From assembly GCA_950106755.1 (NCBI GenBank), contig OX467091.1:8387538-8451537 (forward strand): a stretch of DNA of 64,000 nucleotides, in the 5' to 3' direction. Below are positions 38,633-53,160 of this stretch, piece after piece. The translations under genes and the position numbers were made by a program. The stretch's first letter is position 1, and the number at the start of each line of letters is the position of its first letter. A model generated the notes under the pieces. That model was not told the DNA's origin. It searched no databases and was given only the letters and a program-made list of their open reading frames with translations. The stretch is from Climacium dendroides. Its lineage: Eukaryota; Streptophyta; Bryopsida; Hypnales; Climaciaceae.

Positions 38633-38678
38633 GTTTGGTGGTTGGCAGATGTGCCGGTTGGATTTCGATTGAGGAGCG

Positions 38679-41600
38679 ATGATGATGACATTACAGAATC
38701 ACGTGAGGCAACAGCCGGGTGGCGCCATGATGATGATGACTTTGCAAAACGCGATGAGGCCGCAGCCGGGTGGTCAATCCATGTTTCTGCGAGATTCCGT
38801 GAAACTGGAACCCTCGGAACAACAATTTGGGCACTCTCTGTCGCCACGCGAGGGCTTCCAGTCTATTGCTTCCGGCGGCTACGACGCGTCCGAGGGTGAG
38901 CTCTTGTTTGTGAACATTATTGTAACTTTTTGCGCTGGAGGCTCGTTTGGACATACTTTTTCTACTTGTGTTAAAATGGAAAGCTTTACTTTTAGAACGC
39001 AAGCGGTGTCTAAGTAAAAGATAGAGGTTACTTTTGCTCTTGCTACTTGTTTTTATTTGTATATCTATTTTTTCTTCTGAATTCAGGTGAGGTGTAGGAT
39101 TTTGTGAGATAGGAATGTTGGAACTTTTTTGTTCGTTGGTTTAAGGAATTAGAATTGTAACTATGCTCGTGGATTTTGTCGTTCGAGATGAGGATTGCAC
39201 TGCGTGCTAACGTTACTTAACAACAGTTAAATCAGTTCAAGTGGATGAGGAAGTTCTGCTGGCGACAGCTCATCAGGAATATAAAGCCGGAAATTACAAG
39301 AGCGCACTTCAACATTGCGTGGCGGTGTATCAAAAGAGCCCGCAACGCACGGATGTCCTACTATTACTTGGCGCCATCTATTATCAGGTGTGATAGTGTT
39401 CCGTCAGTGGTGCATGTAGTGTTCCGCCGGTGATGCATGTCGTTTGTTTAGGGCTGAGCCACGATCTTCGAGTTGCAGTTACGAAAATTGGGAATTGAAT
39501 GATTGGGGATTGTGTTTCATGTCAGCTGCACGACTTCGACATGTGCATCGCGAAGAATCAAGAGGCCATTCGGATTGAGCCTCAATTCGCTGAGTGTTAC
39601 GGCAACATGGCGAATGCTTTGAAGGTGCCATATTTCTTTATTTTTCTATGAATTGGTCGGGTTTGGCTATCATGTCATTTCGCCTGAACTATGACTAACT
39701 TGAATAGAACTTGTTGTTCTCTGTTTGATACAGTAAAAGCGAGCTCCAAAAGATTGACGTGGAGAGCATTCTTGTGTGTGCGCAGGAGAAGGGTAACATC
39801 GATCTTGCAATCCAGTACTATTCGATGGCGATCGAGGTATGCTCGCTCCCGTTGTTGGACGTAGGTTTTGTGAGTCGAATGCAGCTTCGTCGTGGATAAA
39901 CGATGGGTGCCACTCCTTCCCTGCAATTACTTTGGGGGAGGATTTGATGGTATCAATTTTACTGTGGGTTGGAATACGTTCAGAAGCTGAAGATGTTTCC
40001 ACGCTATGAATTTTCTGAGCGTTTAAAAAGGAATTCTAATCTAATTCTAAGCTTTTTAGAATTATCGTGGCACTGAAAAGTTATGTGGTGAAGGACATGG
40101 GAGGCAACAATGAAAGATACCGTGGGAATGATCTGTAGTAGGCGAATTAAGCAGATGATATTTTGCTGGTGGTTGTTGTGACGAAATTTCCGGGGAGTTG
40201 TAGCGAGCAGAGACTTGGGGTGAGATGAAGTGGATGGGTGACGCAAGTGATGGGGGTGCTTGTGGTTGTATTATAACAGTTGAAGCCGAACTTTTGTGAT
40301 GCGTGGTCAAATTTGGCGAGTGCTTACATGAGGAAAGGGATGCTACAAGAAGCAGCCCAGTGCTGCCGTCATGCTCTTTCGCTGAATCCGAGACTGGTAA
40401 GATGCACGAGAAAATTCGATCTAGATGTGTATTTTCTGAGAAGTTGTATCTCTGTTCGGCCTGTGTTGAGTTGTACATGTGCAGTGTGTCTTTTCTGGTG
40501 GCTTCTCTTGATTTGTTTTTGCATTGGATACGGAGCTTTGATTTTGACTTTTGCCAAGTTGTAAGTCATCTCTTGATTCACTGTATGCTGCATTTTGAAT
40601 GGTTTGAACGGTTGGAAAATTTCCAGACTTCAAAATATATGCTTCTTTGCATAAGCGCCGAGGCTGATGATTTTCTATTTTGACTTAGGTTGATGCGCAC
40701 AGTAATTTGGGAAATCTACTGAAGGCTCAGGGCTTGACTCATCATGTACTTTTCATATGCTTGGTTCATCAGTGTGATTTGCATAGTTTTATTGCTTGAA
40801 GATTATCATTCTTTTGTAGTAACTTCCTGCAGCAGACTGTGATGTCCCTTTGTTTTGTTCAATGAAGAAAAACGATCGCACCACAGTTTCGTCGGTCATC
40901 TATTATAATTGAAAATTTCATGTTACATCAGTTTGTGTGTGTTATTTCAACGATTTACTCAATGTCGCAGGCTTATCTTTGCTACGTGGAAGCTCTTCGA
41001 ATCCAGCCCAGTTTCGCAATTGCGTGGTCGAACCTTGCGGGTTTACTGATGGAGGCAGGAGAATTGCAGAGAGCTTTGACCTATTACAAGGTTTGAGCAT
41101 GGCGCCACCTTTTGACTAGCTTCCTGACTTTTCTTGAATTGTGCTGTGTAGAGGTCATTGATTAGGGTTTCAAGAAAGTGTGCGACATCAATGGATGTTT
41201 TGCTTGCGGACATGTAAGCAGAGTAGAGTGGATGAAGTAGACCTATGCAGATTTTGCTTTCGCTTTTAACAAATACATGAACTTTTGTCGTTGCATACAT
41301 CGGCTAGATGTTGGCTGGTTCTATAGGTTATGTGCAACCAAAAGCAACGCGTGCTTTAAGAATCTATACATGTAACTATGATGGCATACCATGTTTTTAG
41401 CCTTTCGCCAGGGCATTTTTAGAAATGATGGTGGATTTATTTGAAAGCAAGGGTGGATTCGTACTGCCTAGAATGGATTAGAGTTCAGTGTAGCAATTTG
41501 TCTGTTCATTAATTTCAAGCCCTCTTGTATGGGATATGGTGGACCTAGTGCGAGTCGATTGTTGTGTTCTGTTTGTCTGATTCGTTCTTTCTTCTAATGA

Positions 41601-44600
41601 CCTCTGGATGTCCTGTGCAATAGGAAGCTATTCGACTAAAGCCTAATTTCGCTGATGCGCACCTGAATCAAGGGAATGTCTTGAAGGTATTGCAACACTC
41701 TAGCAAGGGTCAGACAATTCATGTTTGGATTCCATCTTCCAAAGTTTTTTTAAATTCATGATCATGTTGGATAAGTGCTGCAATCCCCGTTTGCATGGTT
41801 TCTCTTGCCATTTCAACTTTTAAGTCATTATGCTGCGTTCTTAATTTGCCCCTGTTATGCAGGCACTTGGAAGACATCAAGATGCAATTGCATGTTACAA
41901 TCGATCCATTCAGCTGCGACCTGATTACGCTATTGCATATGGTAAGCCTGGCTACCTGGGGATATCATGGGCGTCCTTGTAAACCAATTCGACATGACTA
42001 CTCCCTACTTTTTGGAAAATCATAAGTCGGGAGTAGTAATCGTGCTTGCGAGGAGTTTCTGTCAAGTATACTCTTTTGTAGTTTTTGTGAGATTCGCTGA
42101 GCGGTCGATTGGCACGTTGTGCTGGTTTAGGTTGTACCTAAACTCGGACAACATGTACTTGACAAACACATACATTATCTGCGATGCGATTCGTTGTTGC
42201 TCGGTTAGAGCTATGACGCTGCATGTATGTTGTGCTGGTTTTGGTACATACCACGACTGACATAACATAATTTGGGAAACATCACGCATTTGATGTCTCG
42301 CTGTTCTTTTGTGATAAATGGGAAATGGTGTCGGCTTCTCAAGCGTCTGCGCCTGCCTGTGCTCTTCAAACTGTTGTTTGAGCACTGGGGTAGGCCCTGA
42401 AAACCTATTGTATCTCGATTGCCAAATTGGTTGCTAACTTCAAAAGCAATTTTCGCCGAGTTTGTCGGTTTGTGGTTTTGGGAGCAAAATGAACAACAGT
42501 CATGACATAGTTTCGTGAAAAGCTGTTTCATGAAAATGGTCTTTGTTGGGCGGTTTGTTTTCTTGATTTGGTTTGGGAGCTTTGATTTGATTGATGGACC
42601 TTAGCGGTTGTCTGACAGTCTGCCATTTGCGTGGTCTGTGGGTTGTCTTTTATATATATAGTTCCCGTGATGGCGACAGCTCAAGACAAAGTCATGGGAC
42701 TTCTCAACCCCTCTTACGAGGATAGAAAATGAAGAGATTTTGATGGTCCACATAGCAATATGATCATTTGTTATGCCCTTGCTGAAGGCTGCGGTGACTT
42801 AATGTCTTCTTGAAGTCCTTGTAACATCTGTGCGAGCTGGTCCTTTGTGGCACTTCCATCCTATGAACTTGTGCATTCAATGAGTGTGGGATTTTACCTT
42901 GTGGGTGGTACGAACAACTGTGTTGAGTAAGAAACTTCGTACGACACTATTTTTGGGAGACCACAGGTGCAGGAGTTTGTGGTTGGTGGTGATGGAAATA
43001 ACATAGATGTTAACCCCACCTCGACGTCACTCTCAAGTTGGAAAGAGCCTCTCAGAGCCATTGGTGGCATCTAGGGGTGAGGTCACAGGGTATGCTGCAT
43101 ACATAGTTTGGTTCTGATTTTGGGTGCAGGGAATCTTGCAAGCGTTTACTACGATCAAGGGCTCCTTGATTATGCAATTCTCCACTACAAGCAAGCTCTT
43201 CTTCTTGATTCCTCCTTTATCGAGGCTTACAACAACTTGGTATGTTTGGACGACCTGATTCCCCAGTATAAGGATGTGAAATATCTTCAGTCTTGTCTTA
43301 ATGTAGTTCCGTATTTTCAATCTGTTCATGCAGGGATAGAAGTGCTGCCACTGTTTGGTGATGCCTAGTGACTTGTCTTACTTTATGCAGGGTAATGCTT
43401 TGAAGGATGCAGGACGGGTCGAGGAAGCTATCACCTGCTATCAGGTACTGTGAGATTCATAGGCCATAAGAAGGCAATTTACTGTTCAATCTCGTCAGTT
43501 CTTGAAGGACTGATCCGTGGAAATTCGACTGATCGCTCTTTTGTTTGGTATCGAAACAGGCTGTATGAGTGTGTCAGTAGTGTATGCTTGTGAAGGGGTT
43601 ATTTATGTTTCTACACTCCTGTTTAGAGGCGTGTCTGACATCCCTTGAAATCTTCGTTGCAATATCGCACAAGATACGAGTGATCATTTACCGTTTGTTT
43701 GGCGTGTTCGCAGAATTGCCTGCAACTTCAGAATAATCATCCACAGGCTCTTACAAATCTTGGCAATATCTACATGGAGTGGTACATTCCTGTGATTCTT
43801 GAGTTTTGTCTTTGCAGTTTGTTCGTCATAGCTTACAGGTGCTTTAGATGCTGGACCTCGGCTGATAAGCGTGATCTGCACGAGTGTCGAAGTGGTTTCT
43901 GAGTGCGGGGCTACAGAAGTTTCATTGAAGTTCTCTTATCTGCGTGACTGTAGTCTGAGTGTGGGAAGGTTTGTGTATTAGAGCCTACTTCTCTTTTTTG
44001 TATCAAGGATTGAGTACTCAACGCTCTCAATCTGAATGTCGTGCAGGAACATGGTGAGCACCGCAGCTACATTCTACAAAGCAACTCTGACTGTTACAAC
44101 TGGCCTCTCTGCTCCCTACAGCAATCTGGCCACCATCTACAAGCAACAGGTGCAGCCAGAAATTAGCTCAGCTGTTGGTTTTATAATTTGGTACTTCCAT
44201 TTTGGTACAATGTGCTTATTATCCCAATTTGATCCGCGTATAACAGGCACGGCCTGTATGCATATTTTTTCACTTCTTTGCTGAGGTGTCTGAACCTGAT
44301 CCTGAAGTCGTGTTTCTTGTTACTATAGATATGGTGACCTATTCAACTCATTTATTAACGAATATGTACATTGGATCAGGGTCATTATGCAGATGCTATC
44401 GCTTGTTACAACGAAGTCATGAGGGTAGATCCCATGGCTGCAGATGGTTTGGTGAACCGAGGAAATACTTTGAAAGAGATTGGCCGGGTCAGTGAAGCTA
44501 TCCAGGATTATATTCGTGCTGTGAACATACGGCCAACGATGGCGGAGGCACATGCCAATCTTGCTTCGGCGTACAAGGACAGGTTCTACAAATTGCATTG

Positions 44601-47600
44601 GACAGACTTTGTTTGGGAGTTGTGACGCTTGTCCCGAGTCTTAATCCGTGGCACAATCCTTGTGCTTATTGTTTTATGTTAAAGCTGCTTCAATATCACT
44701 GAGATTAGATTTTGCCTTTTAGTTGTGCCATTCTCGAATGATGCCTAAATTATTCTTTCTTCTGTTGCTGGTGTGAATACGGAGCAGTGGACACGTGGAG
44801 GCAGCTATTAAGAGCTACAAGCAGGCACTTTTTCTGCGTGCAGATTTTCCAGAGGCTACATGCAACTTGCTGCACACCCTTCAGGTACATTCGAAGAGTT
44901 TTTGAAATGTGGTTTGGGATATTTTCCTATAACCTTGATGTTCTTGGTACTGTGTCGAGGTTAGAAATGAGGAACGGGATTTTGTTACCGGTTGCGTTGT
45001 TGGTGTTTTCTGTCGACTATCTTTTGGCTGCCGACAACGTGAGATGCCACCAAGAATTGACAAGCCCATTGTTTGGGTAGTGTGTGTGTGACTGGGATGA
45101 CCGGGAGAAAAAGTTCACCGAAATCGAGACTGTTGTACGACGACAGATCAAGGTGAAAACTTATAGACGAGTATTGTTGATTTTGGAGCTGTAGGTTATG
45201 ACTTTGAATGAGGAATTACTTGTGTTTTGTGAACTTTCTCTCGGAATAGCATTTGATACAGAAGCCATATACGTGCTTTGGAATGATGCATTTTCAATGA
45301 CGCTTAGGTGCTGGTTATGGACTTTTCGTCAGCTTAGAATTCTGAGTTGAACTGCTGGTTTGACTTTTCATGGTGGAGTTGGGATGCAGATGCGGCTATT
45401 ACCGAGCGTACAGCCTTTCCATGCAATCGCTTATCCGATTGACGCCATGCTTGCCCTTGAAATAAGGTAGGTCTGTGCTGGGATATCTGGCTGAAAGTAT
45501 ATGGATCCATGGTTTGCCAGATACATTGATGGCTAGCTGCTATTGAAAGCAATGTGGTTACCTGGGAATGGCGAAGTGTACATCTGAATTTGTTGTACGT
45601 GTGGCTTCTTTCCTGGTATTGTATTAAGGGAGTAACGAAGTGACGAAATTGGAGCGTGGTTTTGGATGCAATGGTCTTAGTGAAGCGTTTTCTTGTCGTG
45701 GGCACGTCAGACTTGCTAATTGGATCAATTTGGATTTGTTTGCAGTCGGAAATATGCGGAGCATTGCACGCTGATAGCATCGAGGTACGGGGTGCAGTCA
45801 TTCGCTCACCCAGTTGCTATTCCGGTTAAGAGTGAAGGTGGCAGTGGGCGCCTGCGGATCGGGTGAGAAACTACTCTGGATAGTCCTGTGAAACTTGTTA
45901 GTTTTAGTTGGGCTCCTCCACAATTTTGAAGCATGTCCTTATGTTCATGCAGGTTTGAGTTTGTTTCTAATAGTGATATTATTGCAGGTACGTGAGCAGC
46001 GATTTCGGAAACCATCCTCTGTCCCATCTGATGGGATCTGTTTTCGGAATGCACAACCTTGAGCATGTGGAGGTGAGTAGGCTCCGGACATGCTGTGATT
46101 CGAATCTCTGATCCAGTTTATTGTGATGCGTGTGTTTTATATGGCTTGCAGTTTTTAAAGTTTACCTTATAGGAATGAGATCAGAGAGTTGAAGATGTGT
46201 CTTACGCAGCAACGGAAGGGGGTATTCATCGTCCCGCCTGACTTTAAATTATCTCTTTTGTGAGACTGATTGTATTGGACATGAATGCCAGGTGTTCTGC
46301 TATGCTCTGAGCCCAAGTGATGGAAGTGAGTGGAGGCAGCGGATTTCTGCGGAAGCTGAACATTTCATAGATGTATCCGCGATGGCATCAGATGCCATTG
46401 CCCGAATGATTAATGATTCTCAGATTCAAATTCTTGTTAATCTGAACGGCTACACCAAGGTATGTGCACTCCGTTGATTTTGAATGGAGAATTGTTGGAA
46501 GGTGTTCGAAATGTGCTTAATATTCAGCACTCGTGTGCTCTGAAAGACGGTGGTCTGAAATCGAAGTGGTTTGCATCGACGGTTCCGAACCGCACACGCG
46601 CATATTAGTTTTGATTGTTGTGTCGGGATATGAGTCGTGTGGGGTTAGTTACCTTACTTACCAACCAAAACTTGTGTTGTAGGGAGCGAGGAATGAGATT
46701 TTTGCGATGAGACCAGCCCCCATCCAGGTGTCGTATATGGGATTTCCTGGTACTACCGGGGCAGATTACATCGACTACCTAGTAACCGACGAGGTACACT
46801 TGCGACCAATTCGTTTTGCGAAGCATCTGATCGATTGCACCGACAATATAGATCAGTTTCCTGACTTATTTGGAATGGTCCTCGAATTTGGTGGGTCTTC
46901 CATCAAGTTTCATGCCTGTTTTTGTCTGAAAGTGATCTTTGTTTGGTGTTTGTGTGCAGCTCGTTTCTCCTTACGAGTATGCTCATATTTATTCCGAGAA
47001 AATAGTTCATTTACCACACTGTTACTTCGTGAACGATTACAAACAGGTAATGTTTGACGTCCTATAGTCATAACCCTGGTTCTAGGAAAGTAACCTCGGA
47101 ATTTTTTCCTGTGTTTTCCTCTCGGTGGTATGGAATATACTGTTGTGAAGTATCCATTAAGTTCACTGCTACTGACGGTCTCCCGACCGTGGAGGTACGA
47201 CTTGAAATTAGTTTTCTCAGCGCCAGTGCAGTTGAGCGTTGGAGGACTCGTATTGGTTCTTTCTTATGCTACTTTATGGTTGTACGATTGTTGATAGGGC
47301 GTTGCGTGTGAGTCACGGATGCCTAGTGAAAGAGCTGGATAGATATCCTGAGATGGCAGATTGTGGTGTTTTTACTTGTGAAGCGTGATGATCTGGATGT
47401 ATCGAATGTATTTGATGTTTCGACTCTTCTAGAGCACTCTTTGCTTATCTGATGTTGCTTTTTGCCGAGAGCTCTGCAGAGGAATCGTGATGCGCTGGAG
47501 CCTTTCACTGGCATGAAGCGTTCTGACTACGGCCTACCCGAAGACAAGTTTTTATTTGCTTGTTTCAATCAGCTCTACAAGATGGATCCTGAAATATTCT

Positions 47601-49614
47601 CCACTTGGTACGTCCCTGAATATTCTCAGCCCATGTCGGATGTCAGACACCGTCCAACTCTGAGTGATTGCACCTGTTAACCAATGGTCTTACGTCTATA
47701 GCACGTGTCGATTTGGTCACTGGACGTTTGGGGATGGGAGCTTTTTCTTTCTCCCTGAACTGAACAATTTGGTAATTGTCCATCAGCACCTAAAGTGATT
47801 TTCAGTAGTTTTGAACATAAAATGACGTGGACAGTAATGAAATGTTGCACATAATCAGATGTCTTATCAGTAACATGGTTTAAATGTTTATGACTCGTAC
47901 GTTCTGCAATTTCCGCTCTCTCAGATGTGAAAGGAAGATCGAGACTAAGTGATGATCACTAATGTGGAGAGCTTCTGGAAAGTTGGAACACGAGAATGTG
48001 AGTCTGGTGTTGTTAATGAATATAAGAAGCGAGTGCGCTCATGAATAATAACCTTAGCTAAATATTGAGAAATCATCCGACCCTTATTTGGACTCGAAAG
48101 ACCGGTTTTGGTGGATATCTTACCTTGTTTGGGATGGATACCTTTCAAGAAGTGCAGCCGCAACACGCCTTGTATATGTTAGATGAAGGAATTGAACGAG
48201 TATTTAGATCATCATAACATGATGGCACAGTTGTACACGCAGGAAAAACAAGAGAACAAGTTTGCGCTAAACGAAATTGTGTTTGAGTGATATAGGTGCA
48301 GGATCTTGAAACGTGTTCCCAATAGTGCCTTATGGCTTCTGCGTTTCCCTGCTGCAGGGGAAACTCGTTTGAGGGCCTGTAAGTTCTTGTGCCCTTTGCA
48401 CATCTCCTATACGTGCGTTTTTGCACTTATTCTTGCATCTCATTGTAGTTCATTCTTCGTTGAATGACTTGTTGTTCTGTTTGCGTTGCACTGCTGTTAC
48501 TTTGATTTTGGTTTCGAGTGTCCCACACATGCCGGAGTTTGATTTGCTGGTGATCTGTTGAAAGACCTAGTGATCTTTTGGGAGTCATCACTCACTGCTG
48601 ACATGATACTCATGAGGTGCCCTTTCGGTTTTCTTTTTGCAGTTGCCGTGGCTCAGGGCGTGAGACCTGAGCAGATCATTTTCACTGATGTGGCTGCCAA
48701 GAACGAACACATCAGACGGAGTGCTCTAGCTGATCTTTTTCTGGACTCGTATGTGCCAATCTCTATTGAAATTTTCCCCATCCTGGGTTTTTTGGGTTGA
48801 TGATTTAGTTTGCAATGAGCGAATAATTTGCAGTGCAGTTTCCTTGGATTTCCGACTCATGGTAATCGCTATTTAAAACTTGAATTGGTGCAGGCCTCTT
48901 TGCAACGCCCACACAACTGGCACTGATGTTCTGTGGGCTGGACTGCCTATGGTGACCCTACCACTTGAGAAGATGGCAACTCGGGTAGCCATGTCACTGT
49001 GTTACGCGGCCGGTTTTGGTGAAGAGATGGTCGTGAGCAGGTAACATGCGACATTCAGATCTGGTCATGTGATACGGCGTAAGTAGGAGTCCGAATGCTC
49101 AGAGGTCATATTATGCGCGGTGAAGTATCCATTTTGACTCGTGGAATTTGGTTTTGCGACGTACAGTATGCTTGAATATGAGGAGAGAGCGGTGATGTTT
49201 GCGACAAATCCTGCCATTCTGAAGACCTTGACTGCAAACCTTCGAGCATCTCGACTTTCCTCCCCTCTGTTCGACACTCTCCGCTGGGTAATTCAAAAGC
49301 ACTTTCCTATTGTGGATTTGATTGAATCTTCGTGCTTGTCTAGGATCTATTGTGTGGCTGTATGGCTTGTGCTGAAGGAAGTTAGTGTGTGGTGTTGTGT
49401 GCTGTGCTCGTTAATGTGGATTATGTTCTCTGTTTGAGTTTGTGCGCAATGAGTGATTTCGTGTGGTGTCTCTGGGGACTGACCTTTCAGTTTCGTTCAG
49501 GTTCGGAATTTTGAGAGGGCGTATTTCAAGATGTGGAACTTGTATTGCACTGGCAGCCACCCACAGCCATTTAAAGTGTTTGAGGATGATCTGCAATTTC
49601 CTTTCAGCCAATAA
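38679..49614 (+). CDS. SEC: SECRET AGENT-type protein O-GlcNAc transferase
   Basis: Transfers GlcNAc from UDP-GlcNAc to Ser/Thr of nuclear and cytosolic proteins. 28 exons keep phase throughout (997 residues, close to land-plant SEC): 38679-38895, 39242-39387, 39526-39624, 39786-39836, 40280-40396, 40689-40745, 40971-41090, 41624-41686, 41863-41941, 43130-43239, 43391-43444, 43714-43781, 44047-44149, 44380-44582, 44788-44884, 45081-45152, 45390-45466, 45746-45862, 45988-46072, 46292-46459, 46683-46793, 46960-47046, 47480-47607, 48302-48378, 48643-48748, 48894-49040, 49167-49287, 49501-49614. Residues 75-500 are TPR repeats ([37 protein letters not shown]). The catalytic part follows: [15 protein letters not shown] with the key His, [22 protein letters not shown] with the UDP-contacting Lys, and [14 protein letters not shown]. 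The N-terminus is a Gln/Met-rich duplicated motif. No broken residue seen; SEC fits better than SPY. Confidence 0.97.
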
Positions 49615-50181
49615 CAACGACTGTCATGTTGAAGAGGCTGTCCATTTTTGTTCAGCAAAGTTAGAGTAAAGGTTTCACATAGTACAGAGTCTTAATTTCC
49701 AGTCTGTAGTGACCCGCATATCATTCTGCGATCAATCTATGATAGGATGCAGGGTTGCACACTTTGCTGGTTGGTGCCTTTCGAATTGTAGGCTCCGGAT
49801 TTATCTCTACTAGTGAGTCTCTCACGTGGAAAGTGGGGGCTAGGTGTTGATCAATGGCACACTCAGCAATTCGAATGTATTTGCTGTAGGAAAAGCTTTA
49901 GTTAAGTTTAGAGTCCTGTGCCATTGATAGATAAGATGGAAACTACGAGTTGTACATATTTGCCATTATGAGGATTTTTAGTCCTCTGAATCCAATGGCT
50001 TTCATTATAGTCTCCTTACAATTATGATCTTCTGCATCCTTTCAGTTTCCACCATTACCTACGTGTTTTTTTGTAGACGCAGGTTTGTTGTCGTATGGCA
50101 AGATAATGATCTCATTACGGTCTTGAGAGGTCTTACAGAGCCATTTGGAGAATCTTTACACCCTGCCCTTTGATTTGTAGA
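49615..50181 (+). other. SEC 3' flank / probable 3' UTR
   Basis: Non-coding sequence after the SEC stop. No certain polyadenylation signal can be chosen by eye, and nothing else was recognised before the repeat cluster. Confidence 0.35.
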
Positions 50182-51200
50182 TTAACCCTTCACCCTTAAA
50201 TGATGCTTTCCGGCTGATGAATGACAAAAGAATCTCTCCATGCAACAAATCTTTCCACGCAACAAATCTTTCCCCGCAACAAATCTTTCCATGCAACAAA
50301 TCTTTCCGTGCAACGAATCTCCATGCAACAAATCTCTTCATGCAACAAATCTCTTCATGCAACAAATCTCTCCATGCAAGATAGAAGTGTAATTATTCAT
50401 CTTCCAAATTTTGTGGGAAAAGGGAACGTCTTCTACTACTGCTTTTGCATTTTTTTAAACCAAAAATTCACATGGTGACTAGTTAGTCATTTAAGGGTTA
50501 AATGATGTGGTTGGCCATTCTTTGTTTGATGAATGAGAGAGAATCTTTGTGTATACTATACATCTTGGGAATTTTGTTTTCCGGGAGATCTTGTATAGTA
50601 GTTTGACTTCCAATGAGTGTTTTTACATTTTTTTAGTCAACTATTTCATGGTATCCAAACAAATGATTTCCACAGTGATCAACTTATTGTTCAAGGGTTA
50701 AAGGACGCAGTTGCGTGACCAAGGTAGTCACCAAAATGCCTAGATTATTGGACCAAGTTAACCCTTAACCCTTAAATGATGAGTTGGTCATCATGGAAAT
50801 CATCTAATTGGGTACCTTGTAAATTGTTGGCTTAAAAAAAATACAAAAGCATTTATTGAAAAACAAATTATTGTAGAAGACATTCCCTTTTCACACAAAA
50901 TTGGGAGGATGAATAGTTGCACTTTTGTCCTACATGGAGAGATTCTTTGTCATTCATTGGTCAGAAAATGTCCTTTGTGTCGTTTATAGGATAAACGACA
51001 AGTTGGTTACCATGGAAATCATCTATTTAGGTATTGTATGAATTATTGGCTTAAAAAAAATGCAAAAGCACTCATTGGAAGTTAAACTACTATACAAGAC
51101 CTCCCCTATTTATGCAAAATTCCGAGAATGAATAGTTGCACTTTTGTCCTACACACAAAGATTTTCTTGCATTGATTGATTAGAAAATGGCTGCAACATC
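50182..51200. repeat. foldback cluster of about 150-210-bp repeats with TTAACCCTTAAATGA tips
   Basis: Four related units: two inverted (about 50375-50520 and 50535-50712) and two forward (about 50765-50985 and 50990-51190), all with TGCAAAAGCA, GATGAATAGTTGCA and a TTAACCCTTAAATGA-type tip. The whole forms an imperfect palindrome centred near 50735. Tips next to TTAA suggest piggyBac-type MITEs inserted into each other. Confidence 0.7.
50238..50382. repeat. 17-bp tandem repeat
   Basis: About nine copies of CCATGCAACAAATCTTT and variants (CTCTT for CTTTC). The unit resembles the CATGGAGAGATT end of the surrounding foldback repeats, so it probably arose by expansion of that end. Confidence 0.85.
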
Positions 51201-52301
51201 AATTATGGATTAAACTTTAACCCCAAAGTGCTTCGATGTCTTTTACCTAGAAGTGCTCCAATGTCCAATTTCTAGATGGCTAACTAATTGGAACTCAAGT
51301 TTCATACTCACTAGTGTACCATTGCCATAATAATTGCTAAAGTAAAAGTAAGCTTTTAATGCATAAAAACTTTAGAATTCAATAATTTTTTACATTGTAG
51401 GTCAAAATGCCTTGAAACGAAACCCGTGCACCTTCCTTGTGGAGGGCTTTCCAATGATACCAAGCACACAACCAAGAGACTTATGGTCTAGTAATCTCAT
51501 CGTATCAAACAAATAAACAAAACAAACAAAACAAACCTAGCTTATTTCTTGGATGAAAGTCATCTTAATTTGTGGCTATATTTTATTTAGTTGTTGTCCT
51601 ATCTCATGGTTGGATTTGGTGTTACTAGAATACATATTTTTCTAAAATTACAAATGTAGAAATATGTCAAGTGGTTGACCAAGACCAAGTTGCATTGACT
51701 CTAGTTCAAAATTGGATTTGCAAAAATAAGGTTATAGATTTAAAGAACACAACAATTTCAAAAAATCACCATGTGGAGAGAAACCTCATTTCAAATCCAT
51801 TCTAACAAATTGCATTCAAAAAATGATAATATTTTGCTTGTAATCGAATTTAGAAGGAATTTTGAAATTTTTCTTATAGAATTTATAAAAAAAATTAGTA
51901 ATAGCATTGATCAATCTAATCAGTGTACGGATGGAATCTAAAATTCAAAATATACAACTTTTATTTGTATATGGATTCCAAAAATTTCTTCAAAATAGTA
52001 TTTTATAATGATTTTTCTTAAATCATAAATTCTAAAAAAGATTGTGGATGTTTACCTATGGTGCTAGAGTGGGTTGTTGATCAAGAATGGGTTGCCTCCC
52101 ATATATGTATATTCTTGTTACATGACACTATTAAAGGTCCCAACCTTCCCATTTAAGAATGCTATAAACAAGCAAGATAAAAGATTATCATTGGTGATTA
52201 GTCTAACTTTTTTTTAGTTCACAACCTACAACTATGCACCAACCTAAGCTTTATATTCTACTAGCTACTAACTTATTCCAAGGTAAAAACTACTTAATTA
52301 A

Positions 52302-53160
52302 CCCCTAAATTCAGAAGGCTATTGTTATATTGAAAAACACTCAAAACTACCAATTCTGCTACATTTGTCCAAGAAAACAAGAAAAATATTTTTTTTAGAA
52401 TCTAATTGTAGGATTTTCTACTTGACTTCTCTAAGATCATGTGGTAAACATTTCATGAAGTTTGACCATATAGATTGGAAGATATTAGCATTCAAAGTTG
52501 AAAAAATAAATTTTTAAAAATTATAGCCTGCAATTTTAGATGATTTTGACTACCATTCATGGAATTTTTTGCACTACACACTCTGAATTTAAAATCTATT
52601 ATATTGAAGAATTGAGTTCAAAGTTTAGGGAAAAAAATTTCAAAAAAACCCACTTCATTTTCATTCTTTAAAAAATTGTTAAGTAGAAGTAAGTTTAAGA
52701 TTGAAAGAAAGACTAAATTGTTAATACCTCTAAGATGGAATTGAAACACAATAATCCCAATGGTGGAATTGTTTTAATAAGCATACTTAACCCTATCAAA
52801 CAATTTTTTTTGAAAAAATGTGAAAATTCGAAATTGCATTAAAAAATGAATTCTATAAGTGTTTTTTTTTAAGAAGATGCTTAAATTGTCCAAAAAACAA
52901 GATTGTCCATAACTTTTTCATTGCTAGTCCAAATAGAATATATCAAAGCTTCAGATGTAGGGAAAAATATAATATTTTAGGAAAAAAAACTTAATTTTTG
53001 TTCCTGAGCACCAATTGAAATAAAAATTACATTCTCCTGAAGCTAATATGTTTTTTCTAGTTTCACAAAAAGTTTCAAAAAATTACAATGAATGTTGACA
53101 CTGTATGAGCCTATATGAGGTTGCATTTTGGCCCCCATAGAGCCAATGGGAATTTACGGG
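52302..53160 (-). repeat. dispersed AT-rich repeat, copy 1, TTAA-flanked
   Basis: TTAA at 52298-52301 and 53161-53164 with inverted tips CCCCTAAATTC and CCCGTAAATTC. 859 bp, non-coding. The interior is an inverted match to 55400-56224 (for example TTCAATTCCATCTTAGAG in complement). The tips point to a non-autonomous piggyBac-type element. Confidence 0.75.
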
